Source: Hymenobacter cellulosivorans
Lineage (GTDB): Bacteria > Bacteroidota > Bacteroidia > Cytophagales > Hymenobacteraceae
Direction: 5' to 3'
Length of the DNA stretch: 64,000 nucleotides
Assembly (NCBI RefSeq): GCF_022919135.1
Contig: NZ_CP095049.1
Span: forward strand, 1,802,501-1,866,500
In this document: positions 26,947 to 35,623 of the stretch, one piece after another
How positions within the stretch are numbered: position 1 is the stretch's first letter
Layout of the letters: each line of letters opens with the position of its first letter
Position numbers and translations under genes: made by a program
Notes under the pieces: generated by a model
What the model saw: only the letters and a program-made list of their open reading frames with translations
What the model was told of the DNA's origin: nothing
Databases searched by the model: none

Positions 26947-28149
26947 ATGCGCTTTCTATACCCGCTGCTGGCCCTGCAAGTGCTGGCCGCCGCTGCCCAC
27001 GCCCAAACTGCTCCCGTCATTCCGGACATTGCCCTGCCGGAAGCTCCTGCCCCCATTGGTGCCGCGGTAGCGCCGGCCGTCAAGAACCCGGCCGACAAGC
27101 CCAACTTTATACCGGTGCCGGTGCTGTTTTACCAGCAGGAAACCGGTTTCGGCTACGGTGGGGCCATTTTGCCAGTGTGGCGCTTCGGCGAGGACAGCAC
27201 CGTGCGCAAATCCAACGCCCGCCTGATTGCCTGGTATACCCAGAAAAAGCAGAGCACAATTCAGCTCACGCATACCGTTTTCACGCCCAACGAGAAGTTT
27301 TACTTCGCTGGTGAGCTGAGCCAGTATGACCTGTCGTTTTTCTACTATGGCCTAGGCAACAACACCAAATCCAGCGACGAATCGACTATTGGCTACAAGC
27401 TGTTCGTGTTTGATGAGAAGTTTATGCGGCGCATTACGGCTCACAACCTCTACGGCGGCTTGCGCTACCGCCTGACCAACACCAGCAAGGTGCGTGTCAT
27501 TGAGGATATTAATGAAAACCGGCCGAGTCTGTTCCGCAACCTGCCCCAAAAAGAGCAGGAGGGGGGCATCGTATCGGGCCTGGGCCCCTCGCTGCTCTAC
27601 GAAGGCCGCGACAATGTGCTGGCTACCTACCGCGGCATTTACATTGATGCCCACGCGCTGTTCACGGGCAAAGGCCTGGGCAGCGACTACACATTTCAGC
27701 GCTACCAGCTCGACTTGCGCTACTTCCGGCCGCTGTTGGGTTCCAACAACACGATTCTGGCGCTGCAATACCTGGGGCAATTTCATTCCGGCAGCGTCCC
27801 GTTCCGGGAGCTGGGCGGCCTGGGCGCTAACCTGGGCGGTTCGCAGTATAATAACGCCGGCCTGATGCGCGGCCTCTACGAAGCCCGCTTCCGGGGCCGG
27901 CAGATGATGACGGCTCAGGCCGAAGTGCGGCAGCATTTGTTCTGGCGCATCGACGGGGCGGCTTTCCTCGGCGCTGGTCAAGTGGGCGACAAAGTAGGCG
28001 AGTATAGCTTCGGCGACACCAAGCTGGCCGGCGGCGCGGGGCTGCGTTTCCGTTTCAACCGCCGCGACCGGCTCAACATCCGCCTCGATTACGCCGGCGG
28101 CACCGATACGGCCCCGAGCATTTATTTTGCCGTTGGCGAAGCTTTCTAA
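26947..28149 (+). CDS. Omp85/BamA-TamA type outer-membrane barrel, POTRA-less (copy 1)
   Basis: 400 residues: signal peptide (MRFLYPLLALQVLAAAAHAQ), a Pro/Ala-rich linker to about residue 55, then a 16-stranded-type barrel. The lid-loop region has MRGLYEARFRGRQ (the place of the Omp85 RGY/F motif). It ends with a terminal strand finishing VGEAF. No POTRA domains, so it is not a full BamA. It is about 45-50 percent similar by eye to the next gene. Likely an outer-membrane channel or surface antigen; cargo unknown. Confidence 0.82.
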   Translation: MRFLYPLLALQVLAAAAHAQTAPVIPDIALPEAPAPIGAAVAPAVKNPADKPNFIPVPVLFYQQETGFGYGGAILPVWRFGEDSTVRKSNARLIAWYTQKKQSTIQLTHTVFTPNEKFYFAGELSQYDLSFFYYGLGNNTKSSDESTIGYKLFVFDEKFMRRITAHNLYGGLRYRLTNTSKVRVIEDINENRPSLFRNLPQKEQEGGIVSGLGPSLLYEGRDNVLATYRGIYIDAHALFTGKGLGSDYTFQRYQLDLRYFRPLLGSNNTILALQYLGQFHSGSVPFRELGGLGANLGGSQYNNAGLMRGLYEARFRGRQMMTAQAEVRQHLFWRIDGAAFLGAGQVGDKVGEYSFGDTKLAGGAGLRFRFNRRDRLNIRLDYAGGTDTAPSIYFAVGEAF

Positions 28150-28175
28150 ATAGCTTTCCGCCGGCTTTGGCTACT

Positions 28176-28216
28176 GGCAGCCCCGCTGAGGTTCTCGGCG
28201 GGGCTGCCGTGTTTTT
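28176..28216 (+). terminator. Rho-independent terminator
   Basis: The stem GGCAGCCCCGC/GCGGGGCTGCC is followed by GTGTTTTT, between the two barrel genes, so they are probably separate transcripts. Confidence 0.85.
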
Positions 28217-28328
28217 GGCCCGGCCAAAACGGAGCATTTCGCAACTGCTGAGAAGTTGAAAGCAAGGTGTTTAGAATAGGATAATTTGTTGCTTATTTGG
28301 CAATCAGCCCCACCGCCTATTCTACTGC

Positions 28329-29498
28329 ATGCGCCTTTTTTACTCCTGTTTATTGGGTAGTCTGCTGGCTACCCGTGCCTATTCGCAGACGCCTGCACCA
28401 GCTTCGGCGGCTATGCCCGAGCCAGCTGCGCCAGTAGCGGCCGTGACCAAACCGGCCAAGCCCAGCTTTCTACCCTTCCCGATTGTGTTTTCCCAGCCCG
28501 AAACTGGCGTTGGCTACGGGCTGGCCATGCTGCCAGTGTGGCGCTTTGGTCAGGATACCACTGCGCGCAAGTCTAACGCCCGCCTGGTAGTGTGGCGCAC
28601 CCAAAACAACCAAAGTCTGGTGCAGCTGACCCACAACGTCTTCACACCGGGCGAAAAATTCCTGGTTAACGGCGAGCTGAGCTACTTTTACAAGTACCCC
28701 ATCAACTACTACGGCTTTGGGCCCAACACCAGCCGCGACGACGAATCCACGATTGAGTATAAGCTCATCATCGTCAACCAGCGGGTGCTGCGGCAGGTGC
28801 GGCGCAACGTATTTGCCGGGCTGCAATACCGCCTAACCAACCTGCGCGACGTACAGGTGCGCAAGAACATTGACGAAGGCACGCCCCAGCAACGGCCCAG
28901 CCTGCTGCTACAGCGGCCCGGGGAAGAGTTGCAGGCCAGTACTGTAGCCTCCGGCGTAGGCCCGGCTTTCCTCTACGACGGCCGCGACAATATTCTGAGC
29001 GCCTACTCGGGTAACTACCTGGAACTCTCGGCCCTGTTCAACGGCCGCGCCCTGGGCAGCGACTTTCGTTTCACCCGCTACTTGCTCGATGCCCGTCACT
29101 ACCAGCCGCTGGGGCGGAATAGTAAAACCATCCTGGCAACGCAGCTGGTGGGGCAGTTTCACAGCGGGCACGTCCCGTTTCGGGAGCTGGCCAACCTGGG
29201 CGGCGACAAAATTCTGCGGGGCTACTACGAAGGCCGCTACCGTGACCGGCAACTGGTGGCCTTGCAGGCCGAGCTACGTCGGCCTCTGTTCTGGCGCTTC
29301 AACGGAGCCATTTTCGGCAGCCTGGGCCAAGTCGGCAACACGGTGGGCGACCTGGGCCGCAACGAGCTGAAGGCCATTGGGGGGGCGGGTCTGCGCTTCA
29401 AGTACAACCGCCGCGACCGGCTCAACATCCGCTTCGACTATGGCCTGGCCCGCGACGGCTCGACGGGCTTTTACTTCAGCATCGGCGAGGCCTTCTAG
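28329..29498 (+). CDS. Omp85/BamA-TamA type outer-membrane barrel, POTRA-less (copy 2)
   Basis: 389 residues, a paralogue of the gene before it. It shares the same leader plan and blocks such as FSQPETGVGYGLAMLPVWRFG, RKSNARLVVW, GQFHSGHVPFRELANLG and RRDRLNIRFDYG, and ends FYFSIGEAF. Here the lid-loop motif is canonical, LRGYYEGRYRDRQ. The pair arose by tandem duplication and then diverged. An outer-membrane role is predicted; no catalytic signature is visible. Confidence 0.82.
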   Translation: MRLFYSCLLGSLLATRAYSQTPAPASAAMPEPAAPVAAVTKPAKPSFLPFPIVFSQPETGVGYGLAMLPVWRFGQDTTARKSNARLVVWRTQNNQSLVQLTHNVFTPGEKFLVNGELSYFYKYPINYYGFGPNTSRDDESTIEYKLIIVNQRVLRQVRRNVFAGLQYRLTNLRDVQVRKNIDEGTPQQRPSLLLQRPGEELQASTVASGVGPAFLYDGRDNILSAYSGNYLELSALFNGRALGSDFRFTRYLLDARHYQPLGRNSKTILATQLVGQFHSGHVPFRELANLGGDKILRGYYEGRYRDRQLVALQAELRRPLFWRFNGAIFGSLGQVGNTVGDLGRNELKAIGGAGLRFKYNRRDRLNIRFDYGLARDGSTGFYFSIGEAF

Positions 29499-29562
29499 GG
29501 GTTCGGGCTAACTAGCAGGGGAGGAGGCGCGTAGGAAAGACTTCACCTTTTCTCTGCGCTGT

Positions 29563-29961
29563 ATGAACTCCTCCTACGCTTCCTATGCCTACGCCCTGCT
29601 CCGCATCGTGGTCGGCTTGCTTTTCGCCATGCACGGCAGTCAGAAGCTGTTGGGCTTTCCCGGCGACGGTTCGGGTATGCCCCTCGCGTCCTTGATGGGC
29701 GTGGCCGGTATTATCGAACTAGTGGGCGGACTGCTCATCATGCTGGGCTTGTTTACCCGCCCGGCGGCTTTTCTGGCCAGCGGCACTATGGCGGTGGCCT
29801 ACTTCATGGCTCACTTTCCCAAGCATCCGCTGCCCATCATCAACGAGGGCGAGCTGGCCGTGGTGTACTGTTTTGTTTTCCTGTTTATAGCCGCCTACGG
29901 GTCCGGCATCTGGAGCCTCGACAGCCTGCGCACCAACCGTCCGGTAGCCGGAGCGGTGTAG
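29563..29961 (+). CDS. DoxX family membrane protein
   Basis: 132 residues, four transmembrane helices, with the DoxX hallmarks RIVVGLLFAMHGSQKLLGFPG and GGLLIMLGLFTRPAAFLASG. The family includes subunits of quinol oxidases and integral partners in redox or stress complexes, but most members, including this one, have no known partner. It lies between the barrel genes and a two-component system, without evident co-transcription with the latter, which has its own promoter. Confidence 0.88.
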   Translation: MNSSYASYAYALLRIVVGLLFAMHGSQKLLGFPGDGSGMPLASLMGVAGIIELVGGLLIMLGLFTRPAAFLASGTMAVAYFMAHFPKHPLPIINEGELAVVYCFVFLFIAAYGSGIWSLDSLRTNRPVAGAV

Positions 29962-30060
29962 TCGTGCACCCTGGCTGCTGGCTGGTCGATGAAAGCGGCG
30001 CGCCAGTCGAGGCAATGCGCGGGGCAGTCCATTGCGCGCACCTAAGGCCCGGCGTGGTAG

Positions 30061-30068
30061 TAAGTTTG
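30061..30068 (+). promoter_or_regulatory. -7 element TAAGTTTG
   Basis: Exact TAnnTTTG match 27 bases before ATG 30095; sets that ATG as the kinase start instead of upstream in-frame codons. Confidence 0.6.
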
Positions 30069-30094
30069 GGCTTTTCAACCTTGGGCTGACCTGC

Positions 30095-31195
30095 ATGGCT
30101 GCGTTTCCAATCCGGCGTTATCTGACGCCCTTAATCCACGTGTTGATGTGGGGCCTGTTTGGCCTGAGCCTAGTGCTGCTCAACCCACTGCTGGGTCGTT
30201 TTGAGCTGCCCTGGCAGTTTTGGGCCAAGCAAGCCTTGGTATTCGGTTTGTGGATTGTCGCGTTTTACCTGACAGCCTACGTGAGCGTGCCCCGCCTGCT
30301 GTTTCGCGGGCACGCGGGCTGGTTTGTGCTGGTAATCCTGCTTACGGCGGCTGTCGTGATGGCCTTGTCCCAGCTGGCCGAGTCGGCTCTAAACCTGCAG
30401 ACGCTCATGGACCAGCATCTACGGCCGCCGGGTGGCTTTCGGGGCGGCGGAGGGGGCAATGGTGGCCCGTTTCGGCTCCGACCCCGCCGCTTCGATATGG
30501 TGGGGTTGCTTACGACGCTGCTCGTGCTGGGCATCAGTACCAGCGTGGCGGCGGTGCAGAAGTGGCAAACCGACACCGAGCGGCGGCAGGAACTGGAACA
30601 GCAGAAAGTGCATTCCGAGCTCAGCTTTCTGAAGGCCCAGATCAATCCGCACTTTTTCTTCAATACGCTCAACAACATCTACGCCCTAACGGTGGTCGAC
30701 GCGGCGGCGGCCCGGCAGGCCATTCACACCCTCTCGCGCATGATGCGCTACGTGCTCTACGAAACGCCCGCCGACACGACTTCCTTGGTCAAGGAACTGG
30801 CCTTTGTGCAAGACTACGTGGCCCTGATGAAGCTGCGCCTGACCGAGCGGGTGCAGGTGGAGCTGGAGTGGCCCGAGCCCGTGCGCGACGTGCCTATTGC
30901 GCCCATGCTGCTTTTGCCCTACGTCGAAAATGCCTTTAAGCACGGGGTGAGTGCCACTCAGCCCAGCCGGATTCGAGTGGCCGTGCGCCAGGCCTCGGCC
31001 AACGTGCTGGAGCTGGAAGTGTGCAATACGCTCTTTGCCGCCAGCGCCACCAGCCTCGACGAGGGCAGCGGCATCGGGCTGGCCAACACGCAGCGCCGCC
31101 TCGATTTGCTCTATCCCGGCCGCTACGTGCTGCGGGTGGAAGCAACCACGCCGGAAGGCGAATTCTGCGTTTTCCTAACCTTGCACACCGTATGA
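30095..31195 (+). CDS. LytS/YehU-type sensor histidine kinase
   Basis: 366 residues. Four N-terminal transmembrane helices (about 10-115) come first, then a Gly/Arg-rich loop (RPPGGFRGGGGGNGG) and a cytoplasmic His_kinase (PF06580) domain. The phosphoacceptor is H186 in QINPHFFFNTLNNI. The ATP-binding end has PYVENAFKHGV and GSGIGLANTQRRL. No extracellular sensor domain is evident, so the membrane helices probably sense. Its stop overlaps the start of the response regulator (ATGA), so the two act as a pair. Confidence 0.92.
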   Translation: MAAFPIRRYLTPLIHVLMWGLFGLSLVLLNPLLGRFELPWQFWAKQALVFGLWIVAFYLTAYVSVPRLLFRGHAGWFVLVILLTAAVVMALSQLAESALNLQTLMDQHLRPPGGFRGGGGGNGGPFRLRPRRFDMVGLLTTLLVLGISTSVAAVQKWQTDTERRQELEQQKVHSELSFLKAQINPHFFFNTLNNIYALTVVDAAAARQAIHTLSRMMRYVLYETPADTTSLVKELAFVQDYVALMKLRLTERVQVELEWPEPVRDVPIAPMLLLPYVENAFKHGVSATQPSRIRVAVRQASANVLELEVCNTLFAASATSLDEGSGIGLANTQRRLDLLYPGRYVLRVEATTPEGEFCVFLTLHTV

Positions 31196-31935
31196 CTATC
31201 CTCAAATGCATTGCCGTCGATGATGAGCCCCTGGCTCTGGGCATGGTGGCTGCCTTCATCGAGCAAACGCCCTTTTTGCAGCTGGTAGGCAAGTATTCGA
31301 GCGGGGTAGAAGCCCTGCGTAGCCTGCACGAGCACCCCGACCTGGATTTGCTCTTTCTCGATATTCAGATGCCCGAGCTGACGGGCCTGGAGCTGGCCCG
31401 GGTGCTAGACCGCGGCACGCCCGGCACCGGTCCGCGCATTATTTTCACGACGGCCTTCAACCAGTATGCCCTTGACGGCTACCGCGTTGATGCTCTCGAC
31501 TATTTGGTCAAGCCCTTCAGCTACGAGGAGTTTCTGCGGGCTGCTACCAAGGCCAAGGCCTACGCCGAGCATCACCAGGCACCGGCTCCTGCTGCGCCGC
31601 CAGCCGCCGCCGAGGACGATTTTATCTTTCTGAAAGTGGAATATGAGCTGATTCGGGTGGCTCTGGACGATATTCTCTACGTGGAAGGACTCAAGGATTA
31701 CGTGAAAGTACATTTGCGCAGTGCGCCCCGGCCGTTACTTTCCCTAATGAGCCTCAAGGCCATGGAGGAGAAGCTGCCGGCTCGCCGGTTTTTGCGCATT
31801 CACCGCTCGTTTATCGTGGCCCTCGACAAGATTGAGGCCGTGCGCCGCAACACCGTCCAGATTGGCCCCGCTACGCTGGCCGTCAGTGACCAGTATAAGG
31901 AGGCCTTTATGCAGTTTATGAGCCGCTGGACCTGA
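31192..31935 (+). CDS. LytTR-type response regulator
   Basis: 247 residues. Receiver domain with acidic D10/D11 and phosphoacceptor D57 (FLDIQMPELTG), then Lys in DYLVKPFSYEEFL. An Ala/Pro linker (about 128-140) leads to a LytTR DNA-binding domain (about 141-247; VEYELIRVALDDILYVEGLKDYV, RRFLRIHRSFIVALDKI). It is translationally coupled to the kinase. Targets are not evident in the window; the DoxX and Omp genes upstream are candidates only by proximity. Confidence 0.93.
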   Translation: MTILKCIAVDDEPLALGMVAAFIEQTPFLQLVGKYSSGVEALRSLHEHPDLDLLFLDIQMPELTGLELARVLDRGTPGTGPRIIFTTAFNQYALDGYRVDALDYLVKPFSYEEFLRAATKAKAYAEHHQAPAPAAPPAAAEDDFIFLKVEYELIRVALDDILYVEGLKDYVKVHLRSAPRPLLSLMSLKAMEEKLPARRFLRIHRSFIVALDKIEAVRRNTVQIGPATLAVSDQYKEAFMQFMSRWT

Positions 31936-31963
31936 TTCTTGAATAGGATTTTCGTCCGGTTGC

Positions 31964-31998
31964 AAGCCCGGCTGCCCGTGTGGTGGCCGGGCTTTTTT
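31964..31998 (+). terminator. Rho-independent terminator
   Basis: The stem AAGCCCGGC/GCCGGGCTT is followed by TTTTT, shortly after the response regulator. Confidence 0.88.
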
Positions 31999-32131
31999 AT
32001 GCCTAAAGCAGCGGGCAAAACAGGTTGTAAAACCTTCGACAAGCGCGAAGCTCAGCCGACGAAATCGGGCGGTTGGTCTAGGAACTTAGGGCGGTGGCCG
32101 AGTGCGGTGGCAGCCCGGTTTGGTCAGCGCC

Positions 32132-32139
32132 TAGGTTTG
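32132..32139 (+). promoter_or_regulatory. -7 element TAGGTTTG for the Kelch/DUF4270 operon
   Basis: Exact TAnnTTTG match; predicted leader of about 100 bases before ATG 32245. The remaining part of the 309-base gap (31936-32244) holds the upstream terminator and no gene. Confidence 0.5.
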
Positions 32140-32244
32140 CCCCGGTGAGTGAATAAAAGCGAAAAGAAGGTCGGGCGCTGCAACGCTCCGGCCTTCTGGA
32201 GGCTCCTCCTGCTACATATCAACCAACTGTCTGCTGCTTACTTT

Positions 32245-33249
32245 ATGAAAAAACTACTCTCGCTGGCCCTGCTCTTGGCCCTGGCGCTGGGCCTGGGTTC
32301 CTGCTCCAAAGACGACGACGCTACTGCAGACGTGCTGGGTACTTGGACCAGCCGCTCCCAGTTTGAGGGCCTGGCCCGCAACTCGGCCGTCAGCTTCACC
32401 ATCGGCGACAAAGCCTACGTGGGTTTGGGTACCGACGGCATCGACAAGTTCACCGACTTTTGGGAATACAACCGCACGACCAACACCTGGCGGCAGCGGG
32501 CCGACTTCCCCGGCGTGGGCCGCTACCTGGCCGTGGGCTTTGCTGCCGATGGCAAAGGCTACGTGGGCACCGGCTACGACGGGGTGAACCGGCTCAGGGA
32601 CTTTTGGCAGTACGACCCCAGCACCGACCAGTGGACCCGCAAGGCCGATTTCGGCGGCTCGGCCCGCTACAACGCCGCGGCCATGACTATCAATGGCAAA
32701 GGCTACGTGGGCACGGGCTACGACGGCAACGCCAAGAAAGACTTCTGGCAGTACGACCCCGCTACCGACACCTGGACCCAGAAACCCAGCTTCGGCGGCA
32801 ATAAGCGTATGGGGGCCACGGCCTTCAGCATCGGCAATACCGGCTACCTGCTGCTGGGCGCCGACAACGGCATCTTCCAGACCGATATCTGGTCGTATGA
32901 CCCCGGCACTGAGCTCTGGACCCAGCACAAGGACCTTGTGTACCACGACGACAGCAACGACGACCTGGACTACGACTACAGCGCCCTGCCTCGCCAGAAT
33001 GCCGCTAGCTTCGTGATTGGCGAGAAAGGCTATGTGGCCCTGGGCGCCAATGCCGGCAATAAAACCGACTGCTGGGAATACAATCCCAGTGCTGATACCT
33101 GGACGGTTAAAACCGCCTTTGCCGGCGCTGGCCGCACCTATCCGGTGGGTTTTGCCCTCGGCGACCGGGGCTACGTAAGCCTGGGCAACTCGGGCAGTAC
33201 CCGCCTCGACGACACCTGGGAACTGGCCCCCGATGCCAAAAATGAGTAA
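32245..33249 (+). CDS. Kelch-repeat lipoprotein
   Basis: 334 residues. Lipoprotein signal (LLALALGLGSCSKDDD). The acidic run after the Cys (SKDDD) resembles the surface-export signal K(D/E)2 of Bacteroidota lipoproteins. The mature part is a Kelch beta-propeller with five or six repeats of the form GKGYVGTGYDG..DFWQYDPATDTWT. ATG 32245 is chosen for the signal peptide. It overlaps the DUF4270 gene by 8 bases, and such Kelch + DUF4270 pairs recur in the phylum. Probably a surface-exposed binding protein; ligand unknown. Confidence 0.87.
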   Translation: MKKLLSLALLLALALGLGSCSKDDDATADVLGTWTSRSQFEGLARNSAVSFTIGDKAYVGLGTDGIDKFTDFWEYNRTTNTWRQRADFPGVGRYLAVGFAADGKGYVGTGYDGVNRLRDFWQYDPSTDQWTRKADFGGSARYNAAAMTINGKGYVGTGYDGNAKKDFWQYDPATDTWTQKPSFGGNKRMGATAFSIGNTGYLLLGADNGIFQTDIWSYDPGTELWTQHKDLVYHDDSNDDLDYDYSALPRQNAASFVIGEKGYVALGANAGNKTDCWEYNPSADTWTVKTAFAGAGRTYPVGFALGDRGYVSLGNSGSTRLDDTWELAPDAKNE

Positions 33250-34570
33250 GCTGCGTTTTTACGGCCTCGTTTGGCAGTTGCTGCCCCGGGCCCTGCCTAT
33301 GCTGCTGGCCCTGCTGGGTGCCTGCACCGACCCCGACGACCTGGGCGAGGAGCTACCCAGCCCCAACCCGGTAGCCCTGGACGCAGCCTACACGGATACC
33401 ATCACGGTGCGGGCCAGCACGGTGCTCACCGACTCGGTAGCTTCGGCCACCACCAGCTACCTGCTGCTGGGCCGCTACCACGACCCGCTCCTGGGTACCA
33501 TTACGGGCCGGAGTTATTTGCAGACGGGCATTACGGCGGCCTTCACGCCCGACCCGGCCCTGCGCTACGACTCGCTGGTGCTGGTGCTCACCGCCGATAC
33601 CTACCGCTACGGCGATACCACCCGTACCCAGCAGCTGGAAGTACACCGGCTGGAGCAGGCCTTTCAGGTCAACAAAACGTACTTCGCCAACGACGCTCTG
33701 CCGTACGCGGCCCCGGTGCTGGGCCGCCGCTCCTTCCGGGCCCGCGCGGGCCTGGGTAAGTTGCGGGTGCGCCTCGATAATAGCCTGGGGCAGGAGTTGT
33801 GGCAGGCCGGGCAGAACAGCCAGCTGACCACGCTGGGGGAGCTGCAAAGCCGCCTGCCGGGCTTGGTACTCACGCCCGGCTCCACCGACGACGCGGCCCT
33901 GGTACGCTGGAGCGCCGCTACCGAGGCCTGCGCCCTGCTCCTGTATTATCACGACCCGGTCGCGCCCACCGAGGCCCTGAGCTACCCCATCAACCTGGCC
34001 GGCGACTTCACCCACTTCTTCCAGCTTCAGGCCGACCGCACCGGTACCAAGCTGGCCGCCCTGACGGGTATCCGGCAGAGTATCGGTAGCGCCGCTACGG
34101 AGGAGGAAGTCTTTATTCAGGCCGGGTTAGGGCTCAAAACCAAGCTGGAGTTTCCTTACCTAACCCAACTCAAAGAGCTGGGCGGCACCATCGTCATTAA
34201 CTCGGCCCAGCTGACGATAGAAACGGTGAGCAATGCCGAAAACCGGTTCTGGCCGCCGCCCGCCACCCTCTATGCCCGCCTCACCGACCGCGCCAACCGC
34301 AACGGGGCCTACTTTCTGACCAGCGACGGGGCGTTGGTAGCTTTGGCCTATCAGCGGGGCGTGTCGGAGCGCACCGGCCTCGACCAAGGCCGTTACACCC
34401 TGGGGATGAGCGCCTACGTGCAGAACGTGCTGCGCGGCACGCTGCTCAATCAGGGTATCCTGCTAGGGCCCGAAAGCGTGGCGGCCCCTGAGCGCACGGT
34501 ACTGGGCAGCGCCCAAAATGCCACTCACCCGCTGCGCCTACGCGTGTATTACACCCGCGTCGCGCGCTAA
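33242..34570 (+). CDS. DUF4270 family lipoprotein
   Basis: 442 residues. Lipoprotein signal (LPMLLALLGACTDPDD), acidic after the Cys. The DUF4270 pattern is clear: ITVRASTVLTDSVASATTSYLLLGRYHDPLLGT, RYDSLVLVLTADTYRYGDTT, then SLGQELW and repeated beta strands to the C-terminus (AQNATHPLRLRVYYT). The function of DUF4270 is not known. It starts inside the end of the Kelch gene and is likely co-translated with it, which suggests the two lipoproteins work in one complex. Confidence 0.85.
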   Translation: MSKLRFYGLVWQLLPRALPMLLALLGACTDPDDLGEELPSPNPVALDAAYTDTITVRASTVLTDSVASATTSYLLLGRYHDPLLGTITGRSYLQTGITAAFTPDPALRYDSLVLVLTADTYRYGDTTRTQQLEVHRLEQAFQVNKTYFANDALPYAAPVLGRRSFRARAGLGKLRVRLDNSLGQELWQAGQNSQLTTLGELQSRLPGLVLTPGSTDDAALVRWSAATEACALLLYYHDPVAPTEALSYPINLAGDFTHFFQLQADRTGTKLAALTGIRQSIGSAATEEEVFIQAGLGLKTKLEFPYLTQLKELGGTIVINSAQLTIETVSNAENRFWPPPATLYARLTDRANRNGAYFLTSDGALVALAYQRGVSERTGLDQGRYTLGMSAYVQNVLRGTLLNQGILLGPESVAAPERTVLGSAQNATHPLRLRVYYTRVAR

Positions 34571-34611
34571 TTGATTTCGTTCGCCCTGCCGCCTGCTGCC
34601 ATTGGCGGCAG

Positions 34612-34662
34612 AAGGCCCGGGAAGGCATTTGCGCCGGTGCAGATGCCTTCCCGGGCCTTTTG
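34612..34662 (+). terminator. Strong 17-bp terminator hairpin
   Basis: AAGGCCCGGGAAGGCAT pairs exactly with ATGCCTTCCCGGGCCTT, followed by TTGC. It lies 41 bases after the DUF4270 stop. The loop GCGCCGGTGCAG is echoed just downstream by GCACCGGTGCAG. Confidence 0.85.
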
Positions 34663-35094
34663 CATATACCCTGCACCGGTGCAGCCAGCGTCGGGCCAGG
34701 GCTGAAGGCTATTGCCCGCAGGACAAACAAATACCCGGCGGTAAGCAAAGTATGTATAGCCGTGGCTTCAATAGCCAAGGAGAGCAAACAAGGGAATTAT
34801 GCAGCCTTAGCAAAAGACAGGCGGCTACCGGCGGGCTTCCTGGGCGGGAAAAGCGGCGGGTAAGAGGCAAAAGCAGCATTGGTAAGCTGGTTTCGGTCGG
34901 CTGAATCGGGGCGGCGGCCGATGGAAGCGGGGCTTCTGCCGACGAAAGCGCGGCGGCCGGGCAAGGGGCCTGGAGGTGGCACTCAGCTTGCAAAGAGGGA
35001 ATCAAGCGCTTGAAACAAACTTTTCACCGGCTTGCCCTCCACCTGACTAGGCGCGGCAGTCTTCCCTTTCCACTGCTACTTTTCTTCCCGCAAC
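34663..35094. other. Intergenic, about 430 bp, no gene recognised
   Basis: A frame of about 67 codons on the plus strand (34660-34863) has no start context, known motif or supporting neighbour and is not called. The last 35 bases include TACTTTTC, two changes short of a clean TAnnTTTG match only at its final position, and may contain the promoter for the next gene. Confidence 0.4.
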
Positions 35095-35553
35095 ATGAAA
35101 ACTTCCCTGCTTTCCCTGGCCGCCGCTTTTGCCCTGCTGGCTTCAGCCAACTCCTTTGCCGCTGCGCCTGCTCCCGCCGCTGACTGGAAAAATGACCGCC
35201 GCGAAGACGACCGCCGCAACGACCGCAACGACCGAGACTTCAACTACGGCTACGACCGCAACCACCGCGTGACGCCTGCGGAGCGGGCCCGCTGGGAAGC
35301 TGACCACCGTAACGATGCCAACCGCTCAAACAAACTGAGTTCGGCCGAGCGGGCCCGCCTGGAGCGGGAGCGCCTCGATACGCAGCGTCGACTCGAAGCC
35401 CAGCGCCGCCTGGAAGAAGAGCGCCGCCGCAACGACCGCAACGACCGGGATTTTAACTACGGCTACGACCGCAGTCACCGCGTGACGGCCGCCGAGCGGG
35501 CTCGCTGGGAAGCGCAGCACCGCAACGACAACCGCTACGATGGTCGCCGCTAA
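35095..35553 (+). CDS. Secreted Arg/Asp-rich protein with duplicated 35-residue unit
   Basis: 152 residues. A signal peptide (MKTSLLSLAAAFALLASANSFA) leads to a mature part made of two near-identical units, each beginning RRNDRNDRDFNYGYDR and ending AERARWEA.HRND. They are joined by a highly charged helical stretch (about 82-112; many Arg, Glu, Leu). No known domain was recognised. It looks periplasmic or extracellular and may bind nucleic acid, polyanions or metal (inference from composition only). The downstream Spy-like gene is 70 bases away and may be co-expressed. Confidence 0.8.
   Translation: MKTSLLSLAAAFALLASANSFAAAPAPAADWKNDRREDDRRNDRNDRDFNYGYDRNHRVTPAERARWEADHRNDANRSNKLSSAERARLERERLDTQRRLEAQRRLEEERRRNDRNDRDFNYGYDRSHRVTAAERARWEAQHRNDNRYDGRR
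35211..35314 (+). repeat. Repeat unit 1 inside the Arg/Asp-rich gene
   Basis: About 104 bases, direct repeat of 35424-35529; about 35 codons with only a few amino-acid changes between copies. Confidence 0.85.
35424..35529 (+). repeat. Repeat unit 2 inside the Arg/Asp-rich gene
   Basis: Second copy of the unit at 35211-35314. Most base differences are synonymous, which suggests selection on the protein rather than very recent duplication. Confidence 0.85.
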
Positions 35554-35623
35554 GTGCCGCCATTAAACTCTCCTCTGGCTCTGCCATCAAAGACACGACA
35601 ATCCTTATTAAATCCCTTCTTCG

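Noticed and set aside
34660..34863. 67-codon frame in the 34.7-kb gap
   Set aside because: No recognisable motif, start context or neighbour support.
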